Below are positions 14,103 to 21,927 of a stretch of 24,213 nt of DNA, piece after piece. Within the stretch, counting starts at the first letter, position 1; each line of letters begins with the position of its first letter. A program made the position numbers and the translations under genes. This DNA is from SIG607 sp045648445 (GTDB taxonomy: Bacteria; Bacillota; Clostridia; Oscillospirales; Acutalibacteraceae), in assembly GCA_045648445.1 (NCBI GenBank), contig JAZRNY010000029.1:1-24213 (forward strand). Reading direction: 5' to 3'. Under the pieces are notes generated by a model. The model was not told where the DNA came from. It did no database searches and worked only from the letters and a program-made list of their open reading frames with translations.

Positions 14103-15089
14103 ATGAGTATTAAGGGGAACGGGGTTAGAGATTACTCTATAGATAACATTCGTTTTATTTTAATTTTTTTGGTGGTATTCGCGCATTTGTTAGAGGTATT
14201 TCGCGCATTTGACGGCAGCGGATATATTTATCAGTTTATTTATACCTTTCATATGCCGGCATTTATTTTTCTGTTTGGCTACAACGTTAAATTTTCACCT
14301 AAAAAAATTATTTTCTTTTGGTGCATACCATACGTAGTTTTTCAAAGTTTATATATACTTTTTGCAAATTTTATACTTAAAACAAAAACGGCGTTTACAT
14401 TTACTACGCCGTACTGGTTGTTGTGGTATATGGTTGCCTGTATATTTTATCAACTTATTTTACCACTTTTTGATACCAATAATAAAGTAAAGCAAATTAT
14501 AGTTTTAATACTGCTTTTTGCTGTTTCTTTGGTTATAGGATTTGATAATACCGTTGGATATTATATGTCGCTATCCCGCTTTTTTGTCTTTCTGCCGTGG
14601 TTTGTTTTAGGTTTTTACTTTAAAAAGAATGTTATGTTAGAAAAAATAACCGCTTACAAGGGGATTAGAATAACCCTTTCCGTTGTTTTACCGTTAATCA
14701 TAGGCGCATATTTGATGTTTTTAAGGTTTTTAAAATTTCCTAACGGACTTTTGTATGGGGCTTTGCCTTATGAAAAATGCGGCGGAACTGTAGGTATGAG
14801 AACCTTAATTTTATTTATGGCGCTTTGCTTTGTTTTGTTTTTGTTTATTGTTATAAAACCGATTTTAAACAAAAAGATATTTTTAATAACAAAAATCGGT
14901 CAAAATACCTTGCCTGTGTTTTTGTTACACGGTTTTGTGGTAAAGGCGCTGCCTGTGTATTTTCCGCAAATACTGCAGTATCCTATTATAACTGTAGCGC
15001 TTACCTGTTTGTTGCTTTTGATTTTTGGCAATAAATTATTAAATAAAGCGGTTTATTATATTGGATTTTCGTGGTTAAAAAAGGAGTGA
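14103..15089 (+). CDS. Acyltransferase 3 family membrane protein (fucose 4-O-acetylase-like)
   Basis: The 328-residue protein has about ten hydrophobic helices and the family N-terminus: RDYSIDNIRFILIFLVVFAHLLE, with the conserved Asp-x-x-Arg and the helix-borne His (His27), then YQFIYTFHMPAFIFLFGY. Such proteins move acetyl or other acyl groups onto sugars of surface polymers or glycolipids across the membrane; the substrate is unknown. Its own promoter lies 20 bp upstream, and no polysaccharide genes are adjacent except the distant pyruvyl transferase pair. The stop codon lies within the left terminal repeat of the element at 15086-15379, so the last residues could have been altered by insertion, though the length is normal for the family. 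Confidence 0.85.
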   Translation: MSIKGNGVRDYSIDNIRFILIFLVVFAHLLEVFRAFDGSGYIYQFIYTFHMPAFIFLFGYNVKFSPKKIIFFWCIPYVVFQSLYILFANFILKTKTAFTFTTPYWLLWYMVACIFYQLILPLFDTNNKVKQIIVLILLFAVSLVIGFDNTVGYYMSLSRFFVFLPWFVLGFYFKKNVMLEKITAYKGIRITLSVVLPLIIGAYLMFLRFLKFPNGLLYGALPYEKCGGTVGMRTLILFMALCFVLFLFIVIKPILNKKIFLITKIGQNTLPVFLLHGFVVKALPVYFPQILQYPIITVALTCLLLLIFGNKLLNKAVYYIGFSWLKKE

Positions 15090-15154
15090 AAAACGGAGCG
15101 TTCACTTAGTGATAAAATGCCTAAAAAAGTGAATTTTTGCTGTCTAATGTGTTA

Positions 15155-15192
15155 AAAATACACGGTATGCCGTCAGCATTACCGTGTATTTT
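15155..15192. terminator. Terminator inside the MITE-like element, downstream of the acyltransferase gene
   Basis: A 13-bp perfect stem, AAAATACACGGTA (15155-15167) and TACCGTGTATTTT (15180-15192). The plus strand continues CGTTTGTT and the A/T base of the stem supplies T-tracts in both directions. It would end the acyltransferase transcript. Confidence 0.75.
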
Positions 15193-15198
15193 CGTTTG

Positions 15199-15348
15199 TT
15201 ATCCCACTAAAAATTCATCTTTTTTAGGTGTGTACAGTTTTGTAACCTTAAAATTTGTTTCGTCGTAAAGTCGACAAACTGCAGTAATACTTGGTGTATT
15301 TCTAAGTTTGAGACAAAGCGATGGGGCGAATTTTAGTTCCAAAACCAA
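15199..15348 (-). CDS. 49-codon open frame inside the MITE-like element
   Basis: From TTG 15348 the frame reads LVLELKFAPSLCLKLRN, SITAVCRLYDETNFKV and TKLYTPKKDEFLVG, then stops at 15199. It is open further upstream through the terminal repeat to a TGA just outside the core. There is no ribosome site. The peptide looks protein-like (balanced composition, charged end) and may be the tail of a gene captured or spread by the element. Function not recognised; expression is doubtful. Confidence 0.25.
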   Translation of the reverse strand: MVLELKFAPSLCLKLRNTPSITAVCRLYDETNFKVTKLYTPKKDEFLVG

Positions 15349-15412
15349 TTCATCCCTAAGTGAGCGCTCCGAAATTCACTCGTTTTTGTTTTATCTATTA
15401 AGTTTATATCTT

Positions 15413-16975
15413 TTATACCAACGTTGCTTTAGTTTCTTCTTTGTTAAGATACATAGCGTGGTCGGCTTTTGCAAAAACGTCTTCGTAAATTTCATCTATT
15501 TCAGGATTAAAGGGGGCAACACCGCGGGCAATAGATACGGGAAGATTAGTTTCTCCTATGGTTATGTATTCTTTTGCGCAGGTTTCATCAAGTTGTGCAA
15601 TTAAAGAACGGTAATTTGTGTAATCAAGATTTTGAAGAATTACTACAAATTCATCACCGCCAATACGGAAAACAGGGCTTGTCTTAAAGGTATCGCTAAG
15701 AATTTTTGCAGTACGTATAATAAGTTCATTACCAACGTCGTGTCCGTATTTATCATTGGTATTTTTAAGATTATTAATATCGGCAACCATAACGCCGAAA
15801 ACAGGAGCGCTAATGTTGATTTCTTTATTGAGTTCTTTAATTGTTTCACTGTATGCGGTGTTGTTTTTTATGCCGGTTAGTGAATCTCTGTAGGCAAGTG
15901 CGTTAATGTAGGCGGTGTATTCCTGTATTTTTTCATAGGTATTTTTAAGAACTACCGAAAGGGTACCTATTTCATCTTTGGAATTAACCAAGAAAGTTTC
16001 ATAATTATTGTTAGTGTTGCCATTGGAAATTTCTTTTGCGGCGGCGGTAAGTTGCTTTAACGGTTTTACAATTCTATGGGTTACTATAACAGTATAAAGT
16101 ATTGCAAAAAACAGTACTACTATAAAAGCAATTACTATTTTTGAAAGCATTGGGTGAATTTCGTGCTGAATATCTTTATAATCTGCGCGAAGTTCCAAAT
16201 ACATACCGTTTTGCAAGGCTACCGTTGCTTTGGTGTGAGGATTACTGCTTGCTTCACCGTTTGCTTCGTTATAGGCGGTTTTACCGTCTTTAGCCAGAAG
16301 AAGAGCAGAACCGTGCTGATATACTGAAATGTTATTTATGGTATTAACCAGATAGCCAAAGTCCATATCAAAGCCTATAACACCCAGCAGTTCACCGTCT
16401 TTATATAAAGGAATGGTGTATGAAATAAGTTTTAAATCGTAACCGGGGAAGAAGTAGGGGTCAAGCCAGGTGGCTTCTCCTTTTTTTATTGACGTATAAT
16501 ACCATCCTACGTTTTTAACGTCGTTTTCGGGATATTTGGAAAGGTCGGTAACAGGCATTTCCCTGACGGTCAAATCGTCGTTTAAAAGATTATAGTATCC
16601 TGTGGTAGAGTCGGAAAATTTGGGATTAATGCGGAAAAAATATCCTTTAATGCCATTTGTATTAACCGCAATTTCCGAGAACATTTTTTTAGTTTTATCA
16701 AGATATGCTGTGCGGAATTCGGGGTTTTTAAGCAATTCTGAATCGGTGATTTCGCTTTTTGCATAATGTTCCATAATTTTAGCCGACTTTTTAATATCAC
16801 CCAGTTTATCGTTAATAAGGGCGGCTTCCTTTAAGGTGACGTTATTTAAAATTCTGTCAGCGTCCTTATGCATTATTTCGTGGGTCATATTAACGGCGAT
16901 TGCAGAAACAACGGCAGTAATAACCAAAAGTCCTGAAATAACCACCAATAATATTTTATTTTGTATGGATTTCAA
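15413..16975 (-). CDS. Membrane diguanylate cyclase: Cache - HAMP - GGDEF
   Basis: The 520-residue protein has a membrane helix (8-28), an external dCache-type sensor (about 35-275, with GWYYTSIKKGEATWLDPYF and LISYTIPLYKDGELLGVIGFDM), a second helix (278-298), HAMP (about 300-352), and a GGDEF domain (355-515) with intact GGDEF at 439-443 and the DxNxxKxxND segment at 399-408. It should make cyclic di-GMP from two GTP in response to an external ligand. The inhibitory RxxD site is absent: its positions are Phe430 and Ser433, so product feedback through that site is not expected. It is the second gene of an operon, 16 bp after a phosphodiesterase gene, so synthesis and breakdown are co-expressed. 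Confidence 0.92.
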   Translation of the reverse strand: MKSIQNKILLVVISGLLVITAVVSAIAVNMTHEIMHKDADRILNNVTLKEAALINDKLGDIKKSAKIMEHYAKSEITDSELLKNPEFRTAYLDKTKKMFSEIAVNTNGIKGYFFRINPKFSDSTTGYYNLLNDDLTVREMPVTDLSKYPENDVKNVGWYYTSIKKGEATWLDPYFFPGYDLKLISYTIPLYKDGELLGVIGFDMDFGYLVNTINNISVYQHGSALLLAKDGKTAYNEANGEASSNPHTKATVALQNGMYLELRADYKDIQHEIHPMLSKIVIAFIVVLFFAILYTVIVTHRIVKPLKQLTAAAKEISNGNTNNNYETFLVNSKDEIGTLSVVLKNTYEKIQEYTAYINALAYRDSLTGIKNNTAYSETIKELNKEINISAPVFGVMVADINNLKNTNDKYGHDVGNELIIRTAKILSDTFKTSPVFRIGGDEFVVILQNLDYTNYRSLIAQLDETCAKEYITIGETNLPVSIARGVAPFNPEIDEIYEDVFAKADHAMYLNKEETKATLV

Positions 16976-16991
16976 TTAAAAGGCCTTCTTT

Positions 16992-19082
16992 CTATATACC
17001 TTCAACGTTAGTGATGATTTTATGGTATCCTTCAAGCACTATCATATTATCAGAGTCTTTAACTCTTTTTCCGCTCATTCTAACCATTACGTCACCGAGT
17101 TTAGCGTGTAACCACGGAAACTCGAGCTGAACGGCTTTGTCGGAGTAGATCATTTTTCTGATTCCTTCAATTACGTAAGAGTAATAATCGGGATGAATTT
17201 TTGAAGTTATGTAATCGTAACATTCCTTAGGGGTGTATTTAACGTCAATTCCCAAGGATTTCTCCATAGTGTTATCAATATGAATTTCAAAATGATTGAT
17301 ATCAAGATTGATACGCATTTTCCAAAGACCTAATTCGTTTTCGCGAAGAATATCAGAGGAGTTAAAGTGAATAATGCCCATTTTTTCCTTGAAATCATAA
17401 AGCTGATTTATAAATTCAACCCTTTGACTGTATTCTTTTGATGTTTTGTCAATATAGGTCTTTTCGATAATCTCAGGTGTGTTGGGTTTGTCAAAAAGAT
17501 ACCCCTGAATGACGTCGGGAAGTAAAAGCTCTAAGGTCACCAGTTCTTTAGTGCTTTCAACACCCTCGCAACAGGTTCTTATAGCATTACTTTTTGCAAA
17601 CTCTATAACGTTGCTTATAAGCTTATGGTTATATGTGTCATTTTCTATACCGCTTACAAATACGCGGTCAATTTTGATTTCATCAATATTAAGCTGTTTT
17701 AAGTAACCAAGATTTGAATATCCCGTTCCAAAATCGTCTATTGCAAAATTGATGTCAAAGGTTTTAAGAGTTTTTATGGTATCAATAAGCTGCTGACTGC
17801 TGTGAAGTTCGATAGATTCGGTTATTTCAACAGTTAAAGCGCTGCTGTCAATGTCAACCTTTCTTATTGTATTAATGATTTTTTCGGCAAGAAAGGTATC
17901 CTCAAACTGAATAGCGGAAAAGTTTACGCTGACTTTAAGGTCGGGTAAGGTTTCACGCCATTTTTTGCACTGTTTAAGGGCTTCGGCAAGCACCCACATT
18001 CCTACCTCGCGAATAAGACGTGACTGCTCAAGAAGTGGAATGAATTTATCGGGGAATACTCTGCCCAGTTTGGGTGAATTGTAGCGCAGAAGCGCTTCGA
18101 TACCATATATCTCGTAGGTGCCCGCCTTAAGTTGAGGCTGATAATGAACCTCGAAGCCTTCGAAATTATTTTCAACACTTTGCTTTAATTCTTCAAGTAA
18201 AGCGAGGGCAGAAATTTTTTCTTTAAGGTCTTCGGGGGAGAAGAACTGAATACGATTATGTGAAATCTCTTTGGCTTTTTTGAGCGTCATATTAACCGAA
18301 TCCAAAATCTGAGTTTCATCATAGAAAAGGTTTTTATCAATAGGTACTGCGCTTGCAGTAAAGGTGCATTTTTCAAGCATTTTTTGCTTTATGGTGCGGT
18401 AAACCGAAACAACCTCGTCTTCGTTTTTCGTATTTAAGGTGAGAGCAAAATAGTTGTGGTCAACGTGATAAGCGGTATTGACATTGGGGAGATTTTCGCA
18501 AACCTCGGCAACTTCCTTTAAAAGCGCGTCGCCGTATTCTCTGCCGTGAGAAAGGTTAATGGCGGCAAGACCGTCGATATCGAGGAAAAGCAAATACTTG
18601 TTGCCTATCAGTAATAATTCTTTAAGGTCGTTGCGGAGTTTGTTTTTATTCCAAAGGCTTGTTAAAGGATTAAAGAGGTGTCTTACGTTTTCTTCGCTTA
18701 CGCGTCCCATCATTACGTAGGGCTGTCCGCTGTCATCTCGTATAACGTTTCCGTGACAGTTAATCCATACCTTTTCGCCTTTTCTGTTTATCCAACGGTA
18801 ATCCATATTGTGAGTATCTTTTTTGCCTTCCTTTATTTCGTTAAGGCTTTTTAGGACTGCGCTTTGGTCGGCAGGATGAATAATTCGCATAAGCTCGGGA
18901 GTACTGTTAACCTGACTGCCGTCCATGCGAATATCAAAGTTCTTATCAATGTCACCGAAAAACCATCTTTTATCTTCATTAATATTCCAGATAAAAAGAA
19001 AGTCGTCGGTGGAGTGGTTAATAGACTCAATTAACTTAAGCGCCGTTTGAAATCCGTTTTCTGTTTTTAAAAAACTGTCCAT
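16992..19082 (-). CDS. PAS - degenerate GGDEF - EAL - PAS cyclic di-GMP phosphodiesterase
   Basis: The 696-residue protein has no membrane helix. An N-terminal PAS domain (25-130, with MDYRWINRKGEKVWI) precedes a GGDEF-like domain (140-280) in which the active site reads VDHNYF at 207-212 instead of GGDEF, so no cyclase activity is expected; it may bind GTP as a regulatory domain. The EAL domain (300-540) keeps EALLR at 329-333, Asn in SVNFSA, Glu in EITESIE, DDFGTGYS at 449-456, Lys470, and EGVES at 506-510, so hydrolysis of cyclic di-GMP is likely. A second PAS-like region fills 570-690. AAAGGTGA precedes ATG 19082. It is the first gene of the operon with the downstream cyclase. Confidence 0.92.
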   Translation of the reverse strand: MDSFLKTENGFQTALKLIESINHSTDDFLFIWNINEDKRWFFGDIDKNFDIRMDGSQVNSTPELMRIIHPADQSAVLKSLNEIKEGKKDTHNMDYRWINRKGEKVWINCHGNVIRDDSGQPYVMMGRVSEENVRHLFNPLTSLWNKNKLRNDLKELLLIGNKYLLFLDIDGLAAINLSHGREYGDALLKEVAEVCENLPNVNTAYHVDHNYFALTLNTKNEDEVVSVYRTIKQKMLEKCTFTASAVPIDKNLFYDETQILDSVNMTLKKAKEISHNRIQFFSPEDLKEKISALALLEELKQSVENNFEGFEVHYQPQLKAGTYEIYGIEALLRYNSPKLGRVFPDKFIPLLEQSRLIREVGMWVLAEALKQCKKWRETLPDLKVSVNFSAIQFEDTFLAEKIINTIRKVDIDSSALTVEITESIELHSSQQLIDTIKTLKTFDINFAIDDFGTGYSNLGYLKQLNIDEIKIDRVFVSGIENDTYNHKLISNVIEFAKSNAIRTCCEGVESTKELVTLELLLPDVIQGYLFDKPNTPEIIEKTYIDKTSKEYSQRVEFINQLYDFKEKMGIIHFNSSDILRENELGLWKMRINLDINHFEIHIDNTMEKSLGIDVKYTPKECYDYITSKIHPDYYSYVIEGIRKMIYSDKAVQLEFPWLHAKLGDVMVRMSGKRVKDSDNMIVLEGYHKIITNVEGI

Positions 19083-19141
19083 AAAATCACCTTTTAAATA
19101 AAAAATTGGTGCCGGGAAAAATGTATAACAATCTAGTGTAT

Positions 19142-19170
19142 ATTATAATAAAAAAAGGTAATTTTGTCAA
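19142..19170 (-). promoter_or_regulatory. Promoter of the cyclic di-GMP operon
   Basis: On the minus strand TTGACA (19165-19170), a 17-bp T-rich spacer, and TATAAT (19142-19147): a full consensus sigma-A promoter. No operator-like repeat stands out around it, so basal expression should be strong. Confidence 0.8.
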
Positions 19171-19319
19171 TGTTTGTAACTTTTTATAATATAAGACAGT
19201 AATATATTAAGATTTACCGCTTAGGATTAATATAACAAAATATATAAAAGGCGGTGTTTTTTGGCCAAAAAATATCAAAAACAAAATATTGACTTTTAAA
19301 TGCGAAAATTTACTGTCTT

Positions 19320-19481
19320 ATGAATACCAACCTTAAAACTGAGATTTATGATTGCTTTAATGCAGTTTGCGAAAAACTTGATATTTTGCCTATAAAATTT
19401 GAACACATAACCAAAAACGGCGGTCATCCAAACATTCATGGAATGATTGATATAAAAAATGAAGTTTTAAAGGCGCTATAA
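19320..19481 (+). pseudogene. 53-codon remnant resembling the end of a GDSL/SGNH esterase
   Basis: The frame from ATG 19320 has no ribosome site and ends ITKNGGHPNIHGMIDIKNEV. The pattern DG-x-HPN-x-x-G is the C-terminal catalytic block (with the His) of SGNH/GDSL hydrolases, which are normally about 200 residues or more. The 60 bp upstream contain AAAAGGCGGTGTTTT (19246-19260) and a TTG that opens only 12 codons, which may be the decayed real start. The rest of the 19083-19503 gap holds the cyclic di-GMP promoter and a terminator. Confidence 0.4.
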
Positions 19482-19484
19482 ACT

Positions 19485-19520
19485 ACAAAACGGCGGAGTA
19501 TTATTACTCTGCCGTTTTGT
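19485..19520. terminator. Bidirectional terminator between the esterase remnant and araC-type gene
   Basis: A 16-bp stem with one G-T pair, ACAAAACGGCGGAGTA (19485-19500) and TACTCTGCCGTTTTGT (19505-19520), with a TTAT loop. The A/T base gives T-runs both ways. The AraC stop codon lies in the loop and stem. Confidence 0.8.
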
Positions 19521-20343
19521 ATTGATAGGGTGTTAGTCCGGTGTGTTTTTTAAAGGTTTTTATAAAGTGCGAACAGTCGGTAAAACCGCATTCAAAAGAA
19601 ACTTCGGTAACGTTTTTGCCTTCGCTTAGCATCCTTTTTGCGTTAATAAGACGAATGTTGGTTAACTGTTCGTAAATCGTATATCCCGTATGTTTTTTAA
19701 AGACTTTAGACAAATAAGTTACCGAGCAAAAATTATTTTTGGCAAGAAGGTTTAGGGAAATTTTGTTTGAGTAATTTTCGTATAAATAGTCAAGGGTATC
19801 GGTAACGCATTTGGGAATATCGCTTTTTGCTTCATAAGAGTTTTTATGGTATTCTGAAAGCAGTAAAAGTATGTCTAAAATCCTTGAAAAAACGGTAATG
19901 CTTACGGGGTTTGCGTTATTTTTTATGATTTGGGCAATTTCTTTTGTTAGAACTAGTATTTTTCCTTTTTGGGCAGATGAGGGTGAAATAAGATTTTGGC
20001 GGTCTTTATGTTGTAATAAATCCAAAATTTCCTCTGCATTTAAATTAAGGGTATCAAAAAAATTTAATGGCACGAAAATGTTTAAAAATTTATGGGTGTC
20101 GGCATCTACTATTTTGGCAAAATGAATTTCATCGGGTCTGAAAACAAAAATATCGCCTTTTTCCGCTTTATACGCTTTGTTTTTGGTTACGGCAAACATT
20201 CCCGAAGTCAGCATAATGCTGATTTTGTATTTGTCGTAAAGGGTAATACCGGTGTTTTCGGTGGGATTAAAGGTTTGTTCGGTGTACTCTACTTCTATGC
20301 CGTTTGTATTTTCGTAAAGATTTAGTTTAAGATTTTTCTTCAA
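19504..20343 (-). CDS. AraC family transcriptional regulator
   Basis: Residues up to about 130 form a cupin-like sensing domain (FAVTKNKAYKAEKGDIFVFRP, then DEIHFAKI). The last 100 carry the two helix-turn-helix units: ISLNLLAKNNFCSVTYLSKVF and VTEVSFECGFTDCSHFIKTF, ending KHTGLTPYQYK. I place the start at TTG 20343, because AGGTGA stands 5 bp before it as in neighbouring genes; the in-frame GTG at 20352 would overlap that site. The gene is divergent from the mini glycyl-radical/activase operon with about 90 bp between, so it is the likely activator of that operon. The ligand is unknown, perhaps a sugar or the substrate of a lost enzyme. Confidence 0.88.
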   Translation of the reverse strand: MKKNLKLNLYENTNGIEVEYTEQTFNPTENTGITLYDKYKISIMLTSGMFAVTKNKAYKAEKGDIFVFRPDEIHFAKIVDADTHKFLNIFVPLNFFDTLNLNAEEILDLLQHKDRQNLISPSSAQKGKILVLTKEIAQIIKNNANPVSITVFSRILDILLLLSEYHKNSYEAKSDIPKCVTDTLDYLYENYSNKISLNLLAKNNFCSVTYLSKVFKKHTGYTIYEQLTNIRLINAKRMLSEGKNVTEVSFECGFTDCSHFIKTFKKHTGLTPYQYKTAE

Positions 20344-20383
20344 AATTATCACCTAGTTTAATATTTTACCATTTTCAAATGTT

Positions 20384-20412
20384 ATTTTACTATTATTTAG
20401 ACGAAAATGCAA
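20384..20412 (-). promoter_or_regulatory. Promoter of the AraC-type gene in the divergent intergenic region
   Basis: On the minus strand TTGCAT (20407-20412), a 17-bp spacer, and TAAAAT (20384-20389). The plus strand has no good -35 for the opposite operon, only TATATT near 20414, which fits an activator-dependent promoter. Confidence 0.45.
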
Positions 20413-20436
20413 GTATATTAAATGTGGGTGATAAAT

Positions 20437-20625
20437 ATGAAAAATATAGCAGATATAAAAGTAACCGACAGAATTTTAAATTTAAGGGAATATTATCTTA
20501 ATAATTCTCCCATGAGTGTTAACCGAGATTTGCTTGTGCGAATAGGCGGATACAGTGACTTTTTCGTAAAAATCCCCAAGGGACTTCAGGACGAGATTAT
20601 TTCCCGTACACACAATAAATTTTAA
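20437..20625 (+). CDS. Miniature glycyl-radical protein (62 residues), probably an internally deleted enzyme
   Basis: I take ATG 20437, after GGGTGAT. Residues 8-24 (KVTDRILNLREYYLNNS) resemble the N-terminal helix of pyruvate formate-lyase-like enzymes. Residues 32-58 (LLVRIGGYSDFFVKI, then LQDEIISRT) are the C-terminal glycyl-radical loop, with Gly38 in the R-x-x-G-Y motif. Full enzymes have about 700-850 residues; everything between, including the catalytic cysteine, is missing, yet the frame is unbroken. The gene is followed after 12 bp by a complete activase gene and is divergent from an AraC regulator. It may be a relic of a deletion. Alternatively it could be a stand-alone radical subunit, as GrcA (YfiD) is for pyruvate formate-lyase, although GrcA is twice this length. 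Confidence 0.6.
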   Translation: MKNIADIKVTDRILNLREYYLNNSPMSVNRDLLVRIGGYSDFFVKIPKGLQDEIISRTHNKF

Positions 20626-20637
20626 GAAGGTAAAAAA

Positions 20638-21546
20638 ATGAAAAACAGCGGTACTATTTTTAATATTCAGCATTTTTCTCTGCACGACGGCGCAGGGATA
20701 CGTACCGTTGTTTTTTTAAAGGGTTGCCCTCTTGACTGTATATGGTGTCATAATCCCGAAAGCAAAAAAAGCAAACCGGAAATTCTTTATTCTTATGATA
20801 AATGCGTTGGTTGTTTAAAATGCGCGAAAGTGTGTAACGGAGGCTCTCTTGCTAAGGCAGACGGAACACTTAATATAAACAGAAAAAACTGTATCTTTTG
20901 CGGAAAATGTGAAGAGGTATGCAGCTTTGATGCAATATCTCTTGTAGGAAAGAGTTATACCGCAGACGAGGTTTTAGATGAACTTAAAAAGGATGATATA
21001 TTTTTCGGTAATGACGGCGGAGTAACATTTTCGGGCGGAGAACCCTTTGCGCAACCCGATTTTTTGCTGACCCTCCTTAAAAAATGTAAGGAAAAAGGCT
21101 ATAATATTTGCGTGGAAACAAGCGGTTACGCAAACGAAGAAGCCTTTAAGGAATGTGCAGAATATATTGATACTTTCCTTTTTGATATAAAAGAAACCGA
21201 TAATGAAAAGCATAAGGAATTTACCGGAAAGGGCAACGGTCTGATTTTAAAAAATCTTGAATATCTTGAAAAGATAAATGCGAACGTTGTTTTAAGATGT
21301 CCCGTAATTCCAAACTGCAACGATTCATTAGAACATTTCGAAAATATCGGAATACTTGCGCAAAAACTTTTTTGTGTAAAAAGTGTAGAACTTCTGCCGT
21401 ATCACCCTTTGGGACTTAATAAACTTAAGCAGTTAGGTATTAAGCCCCAATATAACGAGCAGGAATTTTTAAATAAGGAAACGGCGGAAAGATTTGCCGA
21501 TGCCGTAAGACTGAATACCATAAAATCGGTAATAGTGAACGTTTAA
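20638..21546 (+). CDS. Glycyl-radical enzyme activating protein (radical SAM)
   Basis: The 302-residue protein has the activase pattern: FSLHDGAGIRTVVFLKGCP, radical SAM cluster C30-x3-C34-x2-C37, an inserted ferredoxin-like domain with two further clusters (C56, C59, C62, C66 and C85, C88, C91, C95), GGVTFSGGEP at 127-136, and DIKETDNEKHKEFTG. It cleaves S-adenosylmethionine and abstracts hydrogen from the conserved Gly of a partner enzyme. The extra clusters are typical of activases of non-pyruvate lyases (for example hydroxyphenylacetate, choline, glycerol and benzylsuccinate types). AGAAGG precedes ATG 20638. The only possible partner nearby is the 62-residue protein before it, so either the true enzyme lies elsewhere or the activase is an orphan. 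All key residues look intact. Confidence 0.93.
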   Translation: MKNSGTIFNIQHFSLHDGAGIRTVVFLKGCPLDCIWCHNPESKKSKPEILYSYDKCVGCLKCAKVCNGGSLAKADGTLNINRKNCIFCGKCEEVCSFDAISLVGKSYTADEVLDELKKDDIFFGNDGGVTFSGGEPFAQPDFLLTLLKKCKEKGYNICVETSGYANEEAFKECAEYIDTFLFDIKETDNEKHKEFTGKGNGLILKNLEYLEKINANVVLRCPVIPNCNDSLEHFENIGILAQKLFCVKSVELLPYHPLGLNKLKQLGIKPQYNEQEFLNKETAERFADAVRLNTIKSVIVNV

Positions 21547-21626
21547 AAAGTAATTACAACTAATGCTTTGTAGAACACTTTTATTTTTGTAAAATAAAAA
21601 AACAGTAATATTTTGTGAATTGTACA

Positions 21627-21663
21627 AAATCAGCGGTTTTCTTTTGTTAAAACTGCTGATTTT
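21627..21663 (+). terminator. Terminator of the activase operon
   Basis: A 14-bp stem with one G-T pair, AAATCAGCGGTTTT (21627-21640) and AAAACTGCTGATTT (21649-21662), followed by a T-run. It is well separated (80 bp) from the activase stop. Confidence 0.82.
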
Positions 21664-21759
21664 TTTAATTTTCTTAAAAAAAGTTGTCCCATTTTGTTCT
21701 TTTGCGTCGTTTTATATATAGAAGATAAAAACTTCTGATATTTTAAAGGACGTGGTTTT

Positions 21760-21896
21760 AAGACAGGGGACGATTCCTTGTGTTGACGAAGTGATGTGCG
21801 CTTGATATAATATTCAATGGTGATAATAATGCCAAGACAGGCAAGTTTCAATATTGTGAGGAAATTCAATTAACACAGAGAACCATCCCCTGTGTT
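21760..21896 (+). mobile_element. REPIN-like element 1 with RAYT transposase start
   Basis: Ends AAGACAGGGGACGATTCC (from 21760) and GGATGGTTCTCTGTGTT read from the right end (21896) match in inverted orientation at 20 of 25 positions. Inside, TTGACG (near 21783), a 17-bp spacer, and TATAAT form a promoter. ATG 21829 then opens 14 codons, MPRQASFNIVRKFN. MPRQA is the usual start of REP-associated tyrosine (IS200-like) transposases; the rest is gone. It lies 31 bp before the membrane protein gene at 21928, which it may transcribe. The stretch 21664-21759 shows nothing I can name. Confidence 0.65.
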
Positions 21897-21927
21897 TTGC
21901 TATTTGTTTTAGAGAAGGAATATTATT

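Larger units (their letters stand above)
15086..15379. mobile_element. 294-bp element with terminal inverted repeats (MITE-like)
   Basis: The left end (from GTGAA at 15086, CGGAGCGTTCACTTAG at 15094-15109) and right end (CTAAGTGAGCGCTCCG at 15356-15371, then AAATTCAC) are inverted repeats: 15 of 16 in the core and about 27 of 34 over the longer span. Inside are a strong terminator hairpin and a minus-strand frame of about 50 codons. No transposase is present. No clear target duplication could be picked out, so mobility is inferred from the ends only. Confidence 0.6.

Noticed and set aside
15308..15604. 98-codon plus-strand frame beginning in the MITE-like element
   Set aside because: It crosses the element end into the antisense of the cyclase gene; a chance frame.
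19257..19272. Perfect 16-nt palindrome built on TTGGCCAA
   Set aside because: It is short, A/T-flanked and single; it may be chance or part of a decayed gene start, so no function is claimed.
21630..21869. 79-codon minus-strand frame
   Set aside because: It runs through a terminator and a REPIN-like element and has no ribosome site.
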